Source: an uncultured Clostridium sp. (GTDB taxonomy: Bacteria; Bacillota; Clostridia; UBA1212; UBA1255). From it: 10,268 bases of DNA. Shown piece after piece: positions 5,263 to 10,268 of this stretch. Numbering within the stretch: position 1 is the stretch's first letter; each line of letters begins with the position of its first letter. The DNA is taken from positions 1 to 10,268 of the forward strand of contig USLW01000050.1 in assembly GCA_900555605.1 (NCBI GenBank). The letters are read 5' to 3'. Position numbers and translations under genes: made by a program. A model generated the notes under the pieces. The model was given only the letters and a program-made list of their open reading frames with translations, ran no database searches and had not been told where the DNA came from.

Positions 5263-7218
5263 TTACTCCAGCTCAAAAGCGCCGGTATAGAGCTGATAGT
5301 ATTTTCCCTTCTCCGCAATCAGCTGCTCATGGTTTCCGCGTTCGATAATGCGTCCCTGCTCAAGCACCATGATGACATCCGCATTTTTCACGGTTGACAG
5401 CCGATGGGCAATTACAAAAACAGTACGTCCCTGCATCAGCGCGTCCATTCCCCGCTGTACGATGGCTTCCGTACGGGTGTCAATGGAGCTGGTTGCTTCA
5501 TCCAAAATCATTACCGGAGGATCTGCAACCGCAACGCGGGCAATTGCCAGCAGCTGCCGCTGCCCGAGAGAAAGATTTGCGCCGTTTCCGGAAAGCGCTG
5601 TTTCATAGCCGTCCGGCAGCCGCGTGATAAAATCATGCGCACCGGCCAGTTCCGCAGCTGCAATACATTCCTCATCCGTGGCATCCAGACGGCCGTATCG
5701 AATGTTATCCATAACCGTGCCGGTAAATAGATTGGTATCCTGCAGCACGATTCCCATGCTCCGCCGCAGATCCGATTTTTTAATTTTATTGATATTAATG
5801 CCGTCATAACGGATCTTTCCGTCCGCAATATCGTAGAACCGGTTCAGCAGATTCGTAATAGTGGTTTTTCCCGCGCCCGTTGCACCTACAAATGCCACCT
5901 TCTGCCCGGCTTTCGCGTAAAATGTCACGTTATGCAGCACCAGCTTATCCGGATTATACCCGAAATCCACGTCAAACAGACGTACGTCGCCTGCCAGCTC
6001 CGTATAAGTAACCGAATGATCCGCGCAATGAGGATGCCGCCACATCCAAGTGCCGCCGCAGTCTCCGTGCGCTCTGCATTCCGTAATCTCCCCATTCTCC
6101 TCTTTTCCGTGAATCAGTGTCACATAGCCGTCGTCAACCTCAGGCTGCTGGTCCAGCAGCGTAAAAATCCGTTCCGCACCGGCCAGCCCCATGACAACCG
6201 CATTCACCTGATGAGATACCTGGCTGATATTTCCGGCAAACTGTTTGGTCATATTCAGAAATGGCACTGCAATGCTAATGCTCAGCGCAAGTCCTGAAAT
6301 GCTGAGATTCGGAACCTTTACCAGCAGCAGGATTCCTCCGGCAAGCGCCACTACCACATACAGAATATTGCCGATATTATTCAAGATAGGCCCCAGCATA
6401 TTGGCAAATTTATTTGCGCGCTCCGAATCTGCAAACAGCGCATCATTGATTTTATCAAAGTCTTCCTTGCTCTGGCCCTCATGACAGAAAACCTTGATGA
6501 CCTTCTGCCCATTCATCATCTCCTCGACAAAGCCCTCGACTCTGCCCATGGCGCGCTGCTGCCGCACAAAATAGCGTGCAGAATTTCCTCCGATCTTTTT
6601 GGTAACCAGCACCATACAGGTTACTCCGGCCAGTACCACCAGCGTAAGCCACAGACTGAAGTACAGCATAATGCTGAATACGGTCATTACCGTGACGCCG
6701 GAAATCAGAAGCTGCGGAAAGCTCTGAGAGACCATCTGACGCAGCGTATCGATATCATTTGTATAATAGCTCATAATATCGCCGTGGCTGTTCGTATCAA
6801 AAAAGCGGACAGGCAGGCTCTGCATGTCGCCGAACATTTTAACCCGCAGCTTTTTCAGGCTTCCCTGCGTAATGACGGCCATCATCAGATTAAAAGCGAG
6901 AGACGAGATGAGCGACAGGATGTAAAAGGTTCCAAGCAGGCCTACAAATTTTATGACCTGTCCCGATACCGCGCTCCAATCTCCGCTCTGCCAGTGCTCG
7001 TCTATCAGCGCAATGATATTCTGCATAAAAATCGAGGGGATCGAACTGATCACCGCGGTAAAAATGATACAGACGATTACAAGCGGCAGCATAACAGGAT
7101 AAAAGCTGAATAATAGCTTCAGCAGCCGGCGCAGCGTGCCTTTCTTTTTAGGGGATTTCTTTTTTGCAGCTTCCATTTTCACAGACTCCGCATTCTGATG
7201 TTCAAGCTTCATCTTCAT
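5263..7218 (-). CDS. ABC exporter half-transporter with consensus ATPase motifs
   Basis: A type IV (ABCB-like) half-transporter, about 651 residues (numbers count from the GTG at 7221). A Lys-rich cytoplasmic start (17-32) precedes six membrane helices between about 38 and 330. The nucleotide-binding domain follows from about 410: Walker A GATGAGKT (446-453), Q494 of the Q-loop, signature LSLGQ (550-554), Walker B VMILDE with catalytic E575, and switch H606. The signature is off-consensus (LSGGQ expected), while Walker A, Walker B and the switch are complete. Residues about 365-405 are an insert with three Cys and four His between the membrane and ATPase parts. The start overlaps the end of the partner gene by 17 bp, with AAGG 6 nt before ATG 7218; ATG 7212 is an alternative. 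With its partner it should form a heterodimeric exporter. The substrate (drug, lipid or peptide) cannot be told; multidrug efflux is the usual guess. Confidence 0.93.
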   Translation of the reverse strand: MKMKLEHQNAESVKMEAAKKKSPKKKGTLRRLLKLLFSFYPVMLPLVIVCIIFTAVISSIPSIFMQNIIALIDEHWQSGDWSAVSGQVIKFVGLLGTFYILSLISSLAFNLMMAVITQGSLKKLRVKMFGDMQSLPVRFFDTNSHGDIMSYYTNDIDTLRQMVSQSFPQLLISGVTVMTVFSIMLYFSLWLTLVVLAGVTCMVLVTKKIGGNSARYFVRQQRAMGRVEGFVEEMMNGQKVIKVFCHEGQSKEDFDKINDALFADSERANKFANMLGPILNNIGNILYVVVALAGGILLLVKVPNLSISGLALSISIAVPFLNMTKQFAGNISQVSHQVNAVVMGLAGAERIFTLLDQQPEVDDGYVTLIHGKEENGEITECRAHGDCGGTWMWRHPHCADHSVTYTELAGDVRLFDVDFGYNPDKLVLHNVTFYAKAGQKVAFVGATGAGKTTITNLLNRFYDIADGKIRYDGININKIKKSDLRRSMGIVLQDTNLFTGTVMDNIRYGRLDATDEECIAAAELAGAHDFITRLPDGYETALSGNGANLSLGQRQLLAIARVAVADPPVMILDEATSSIDTRTEAIVQRGMDALMQGRTVFVIAHRLSTVKNADVIMVLEQGRIIERGNHEQLIAEKGKYYQLYTGAFELE

Positions 7219-8947
7219 CACCTGCCTTATTCTGAGAGGTATAAACCTCTCGATAAATGGAATTTGTTTTCATCAGTTCTTCATGGGTTCCCACGGCATG
7301 AATGCGGCCGCCTTCCATCACGATAATCCGGTCCGCATCCGCTACGGAGGATGTCCTCTGCGCAATAATAATCTTTGTTGTTTCCGGGATATATTCCCGG
7401 AACGCCTTGCGGATTAGCGCATCCGTTTTCGTATCCACCGCGCTGGTGGAATCATCCAATATCAAAATTTTCGGTTTTTTCAGCAGCGCCCTGGCAATGC
7501 ACAGACGCTGCTTCTGTCCGCCGGACACGTTTGCGCCGCCCTGTTCTATGTAAGTATCGTAGCCTTCAGGAAAACGTGAAATGAACTCGTCCGCCTGCGC
7601 CAGCCTGCAGGCTTCCTGCATTTCTTCATCCGTAGCGTCCGGATTTCCCCATCTCAGGTTTTCCTTAATCGTACCTGAGAACAGCACATTTTTCTGCAGG
7701 ACCACCGCAACCTGGTTCCGCAGTACTTCCAGGTCATAGTCGCGCACATCTACCCCGCCGACCTTTACCGTACCCTCCGTTGCATCATATAAACGCGGAA
7801 TCAACTGAATCAGGGAAGATTTAGAAGATCCGGTGCCGCCGATAATTCCAATGGTTTCTCCCGACGCAATATGCAGTTCAATATCCGACAGCGCCATGCG
7901 TTCGGCTTTTCTGGAATACTTAAAGCTCACGCCCTCGAAATCCACGGAGCCGTCCTTTACAGAATCCACCGCAAGCGCCGGACTGGTAAGCGAGCTGCTT
8001 TCCTGCAGAACCTCTGCAATCCGATGCGCAGATTCGCTGGCCATGGTGATCATGACAAAAATCATGGAAAGCATCATCAGACTGCTTAAAATCTGAAAGC
8101 TGTATGTCAGCAGCGCGGAAAACTGACCGACATCCAGATCCGCCCCTCTGCTTGTGATAATGGTGTAGGAGCCGAAAGACAGCACAAATATCATGACCGC
8201 ATAAAGACAGAACTGCATAAGCGGATTGGTGAAGGAAAGAATTTTCTCCGCCTTTGTAAAATCCGCGCATACATCCTCGGCGGCAGCTGAAAATTTCTTT
8301 TTCTCATAATCCTCCCGCACAAAGGATTTTACGACGCGGATCCCTTTAACATTTTCCTGAATGGAATTGTTCAGCGCATCGTATTTCCGAAAAACCTTTT
8401 TAAAAAGAGGCATGGTTCTGCGGATCACGAGAAACAGGCCGAATCCTAAAACCGGTACGACGAATATAAAAATAAACGCCATTTTTCCGCCCATGACAAA
8501 GGCCATCACAAAAGCAAAAATCAGCATCAGCGGACAGCGGATCGCCGTCCGGACGATCATCATATACGCATTCTGCACATTGGTAACATCCGTGGTAAGC
8601 CGGGTTACCAGTGAAGAAGACGAAAACCGGTCGATATTCTCAAAAGAATATGTCTGAATCCGATAAAACAGATCCTTCCGCAGATTCCGTGCAAAACCGC
8701 AGGAGGCCGTAGCACACGCCGTGCCTGCCAAAATGCCGAAAGTTAAAGACAAGACGGCCATAACCACCAGAATCAGGCCGTACCGGAGAATTGTTTCGAT
8801 GGCGCAGCCATCCTTGATCTGATTGACCAGCTGCGCAACAACAAACGGAATGATACACTCCATAACAACCTCAAGAGATACCAGAATCGGCGCCTGCAGA
8901 GAGGCCCTTTTATATTCGCGAATAGATTTTGCAAGTTCTTTGTACAT
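7202..8947 (-). CDS. ABC exporter half-transporter with degenerate ATPase site
   Basis: Partner half-transporter of 581 residues: six membrane helices between about 18 and 305, then the ATPase domain from about 333. Walker A reads GGTGSSKS (370-377), with Ser where the last Gly before Lys is usual; Q418 is the Q-loop; the signature VSGGQ (474-478) is normal. Walker B ends in D498-D499, with Asp in place of the catalytic Glu, and the switch His is Gln (Q530 in AQRTSS). These changes mark the degenerate member of heterodimeric exporters such as BmrC/BmrD or TM287/288. It is the first gene of the operon, behind its own promoter and a structured leader. Start ATG 8947 has GGAGG about 12 nt upstream, a little far. 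No MarR-type regulator gene adjoins it in the window, although such pairs often have one. Confidence 0.93.
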   Translation of the reverse strand: MYKELAKSIREYKRASLQAPILVSLEVVMECIIPFVVAQLVNQIKDGCAIETILRYGLILVVMAVLSLTFGILAGTACATASCGFARNLRKDLFYRIQTYSFENIDRFSSSSLVTRLTTDVTNVQNAYMMIVRTAIRCPLMLIFAFVMAFVMGGKMAFIFIFVVPVLGFGLFLVIRRTMPLFKKVFRKYDALNNSIQENVKGIRVVKSFVREDYEKKKFSAAAEDVCADFTKAEKILSFTNPLMQFCLYAVMIFVLSFGSYTIITSRGADLDVGQFSALLTYSFQILSSLMMLSMIFVMITMASESAHRIAEVLQESSSLTSPALAVDSVKDGSVDFEGVSFKYSRKAERMALSDIELHIASGETIGIIGGTGSSKSSLIQLIPRLYDATEGTVKVGGVDVRDYDLEVLRNQVAVVLQKNVLFSGTIKENLRWGNPDATDEEMQEACRLAQADEFISRFPEGYDTYIEQGGANVSGGQKQRLCIARALLKKPKILILDDSTSAVDTKTDALIRKAFREYIPETTKIIIAQRTSSVADADRIIVMEGGRIHAVGTHEELMKTNSIYREVYTSQNKAGDEDEA

Positions 8948-8970
8948 GAATGCGTGCTACCTCCGATGGA

Positions 8971-9007
8971 AAACAAAATAGCGCAAGTCCAAAATTTGGT
9001 CTCACGC
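8971..9007 (-). promoter_or_regulatory. Leader hairpin with T-rich tail before the ABC exporter genes
   Basis: In the transcript of the exporter operon, positions 9007 to 8981 fold into a hairpin: 12 of 13 positions pair, counting two G-U pairs, with one A-A mismatch and CCAAA/TTTGG at the tip (innermost pairs probably open). It is followed by TATTTTGTTT (8980-8971) and then the GGAGG ribosome site. As DNA the dyad is less regular (10 of 13), so an RNA element such as an attenuator is more likely than an operator. No convincing leader peptide was found. Confidence 0.5.
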
Positions 9008-9030
9008 TAACCGATATACGTTCGTGCGTC

Positions 9031-9060
9031 ATTTTAGCAAATTATGCCGCGGCTTGTCAA
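9031..9060 (-). promoter_or_regulatory. Promoter of the ABC exporter operon
   Basis: A perfect TTGACA (9055-9060) and TAAAAT (9031-9036) on the minus strand are 18 bp apart, and the -10 box has an extended TGC element just upstream. Transcription would start near 9024, about 77 nt before ATG 8947. Confidence 0.82.
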
Positions 9061-9073
9061 CAAATAAAATTTC

Positions 9074-9091
9074 AAAAAGCGGGCCGGCCGC
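9074..9091 (-). terminator. Possible weak terminator of the lipase-like gene
   Basis: On the minus strand GCGG, loop CCGGC, CCGC (9091-9079) is followed by five T (9078-9074), 12 bp after the stop codon. The stem is only 4 bp, all G-C. Some readthrough into the exporter operon is possible. Confidence 0.4.
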
Positions 9092-9103
9092 ATACCTGCA
9101 TTT

Positions 9104-10268
9104 TCACAGATTTCTTTTTTTCAGACCAGCTACCAGATCTGCGTAAAATTCCCGCACATCAAATCCCGCGATATTTTCCCGGTTTCCGTCGATCATGTCC
9201 GCATGAGAAATGCCGCGCCCCCGGGGAACTGCCGCAACCCGAAACGCACTTCCCCACGCCATGGAGGAAAGGGCCACAAGTCCGTCGTTCGGGCCGTCGT
9301 AATGCTTCACATAAGGATATGTAAGATTCAGAGGAAACCTTCCGCTTGCCGCACGGTTCATTTTCGACCCTACGCTCTGATAATAAATACCCGCGCGGTC
9401 CGGCACCTTCTCATTAAAAACGCTGCAGGCAGAAGCCGTCAGATCATTTACCGCAGCAAGAAAATCAGGCGATTGATCTCCAAGCTTTGCCGCTGCGCGG
9501 TTATAGCCTCCGGCTACGCGCTTCTGTATGCCGTCGGAGATTTTTGATAGCAGGACGTCGGCAAAAATGCAGCCTCGGTGCGGTGTATTGATCGTAGTAA
9601 CAGAAGCGATATACGGTGCGGCATCCGTCATGGCTGCGGCCCATCTGGCATCCAATCCGCCTTTGGAATGCGCAATAATATTTACCTTTTCAATTTCCTT
9701 TTCTCTTACCAGTGTCTTGATTCTCTCTGCCAATTCCCTGCCGCTCTCTGCTACGGAGGCCGCAGAGGACTGTGCGCCGTAATATATTTCGGCGCCGTTT
9801 TTCTTTAAATGGGCAGGAATCCTTCCCCAGTAATCAATCAGCGCCGTATCTCTGAAAAAGACGCCGTGTACCAGAAGCAGCGGATATTTTGTTTTGCATA
9901 TCTGTTCATTCCTCCGCTGGGCATTCTGCCGGATTTTATTTTTCTCAAAAACAATTTCATTCTTTACAGTTCGAAGGATCCTATTGAGCACGATAAAGTG
10001 TACCACAGGGATCCAGCCGCACAAAATACCGATCACCCGCAGACGTATGCCGAGCTGTACAGAAGAAAGATAGAGCGTAATCATTCCGCTCCAGAACAAC
10101 ACATTCTCTGCTCCAAGTACAATGGCGCAATGGATCAGGGCCGGCCGCCAGCCTATATGCGCCGCCCCAAAAAACGCCAGAGAGAAAACAATCTCAAAAA
10201 TCAGCACAGCAATAAACAGTTCAATCAGCGCCGCACCCCGCTCCAGCGCCCGGCTCCGCAGCGGATAC
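9104..10268 (-). CDS. Membrane-anchored alpha/beta hydrolase, triacylglycerol-lipase-like (5' end outside window)
   Basis: The frame is open to the right edge, so the start is outside; numbers below count from a GTG at 10207. The first 80 or so residues hold about three hydrophobic segments, and the hydrophobic stretch continues upstream (IELFIAVLIFEIVFSL), so the protein is membrane-anchored. The hydrolase domain begins at PLLLVHGVFF (109-118, oxyanion region). The nucleophile is S181 in AHSKGG, a variant of GHSxGG; the likely acid is D308 (GPNDGLV) and the base H335 (GISHAD). DYWGRIPAHLKKNGAEIYYG and TTINTPHRG resemble bacterial lipases of the Burkholderia/Pseudomonas type. It probably hydrolyses acylglycerols or other esters at the membrane; the substrate is inferred from family only. 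It is upstream of and codirectional with the ABC exporter operon, which has its own promoter. Confidence 0.87.
   Translation of the reverse strand, partial: YPLRSRALERGAALIELFIAVLIFEIVFSLAFFGAAHIGWRPALIHCAIVLGAENVLFWSGMITLYLSSVQLGIRLRVIGILCGWIPVVHFIVLNRILRTVKNEIVFEKNKIRQNAQRRNEQICKTKYPLLLVHGVFFRDTALIDYWGRIPAHLKKNGAEIYYGAQSSAASVAESGRELAERIKTLVREKEIEKVNIIAHSKGGLDARWAAAMTDAAPYIASVTTINTPHRGCIFADVLLSKISDGIQKRVAGGYNRAAAKLGDQSPDFLAAVNDLTASACSVFNEKVPDRAGIYYQSVGSKMNRAASGRFPLNLTYPYVKHYDGPNDGLVALSSMAWGSAFRVAAVPRGRGISHADMIDGNRENIAGFDVREFYADLVAGLKKRNL

Noticed and set aside
6481..7113. Plus-strand open frame of 210 codons antisense to the ABC exporter gene
   Set aside because: It is a shadow of the minus-strand coding sequence, with a low-complexity His/Arg/Asp-rich product and no promoter or ribosome site.

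Overview
The window looks like chromosomal DNA of a Gram-positive Clostridia-type bacterium (Bacillota), probably a gut or other anaerobic commensal. The clues are purine-rich Shine-Dalgarno sites (GGAGG type), sigma-A style promoters with 17-18 bp spacers, intrinsic terminators, a wall-anchored protein with an XPXTG-type sorting signal, a BlaI/BlaR1-type regulatory pair, and a heterodimeric ABC exporter of the kind common in Clostridia. Genus cannot be fixed from sequence reading alone. Apart from the serS tail at the left edge, every gene lies on the minus strand.

Layout, left to right. (1) 2-307: the 3' end of seryl-tRNA synthetase on the plus strand, followed by a strong terminator and a 340 bp convergent intergenic region with nested hairpins. 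(2) 650-1282: a small secreted protein with its own promoter, a beta-rich body and a C-terminal sorting signal. (3) 1390-2755: a compact minus-strand unit. A near-consensus promoter (TTTACA-17-TATAAT) drives a 49-residue lipoprotein, then a two-helix membrane protein with a zinc ribbon, then a Qnr/MfpA-like pentapeptide-repeat protein; a small hairpin terminator closes it. (4) 2791-5172: blaI and blaR1-like genes with overlapping ends, behind a promoter (TTGACA-17-TATATT) carrying three alternating GGACTA/TAGTCC half-sites. The sensor keeps the M56 HEXXH protease but carries a DUF4825-like and an Ig-like domain where BlaR1 has a penicillin-binding domain, so it probably senses something other than a beta-lactam. 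(5) 5178-9060: an ABC exporter operon of two half-transporters whose coding regions overlap. One ATP site looks consensus and the other degenerate. Its own promoter precedes a leader with a hairpin and a T-rich tail. (6) 9104 to the right edge: a membrane-anchored alpha/beta hydrolase (lipase-like), 5' end outside the window.

Taken together, this is a cell-envelope and stress neighbourhood: a protease-based sensor and repressor, an efflux-type ABC transporter, a possible gyrase-protecting pentapeptide protein, envelope lipoproteins and a lipase. The BlaI operator is seen only in front of its own operon, so any wider regulon is not visible here. No mobile element, tRNA, rRNA or CRISPR array was found.
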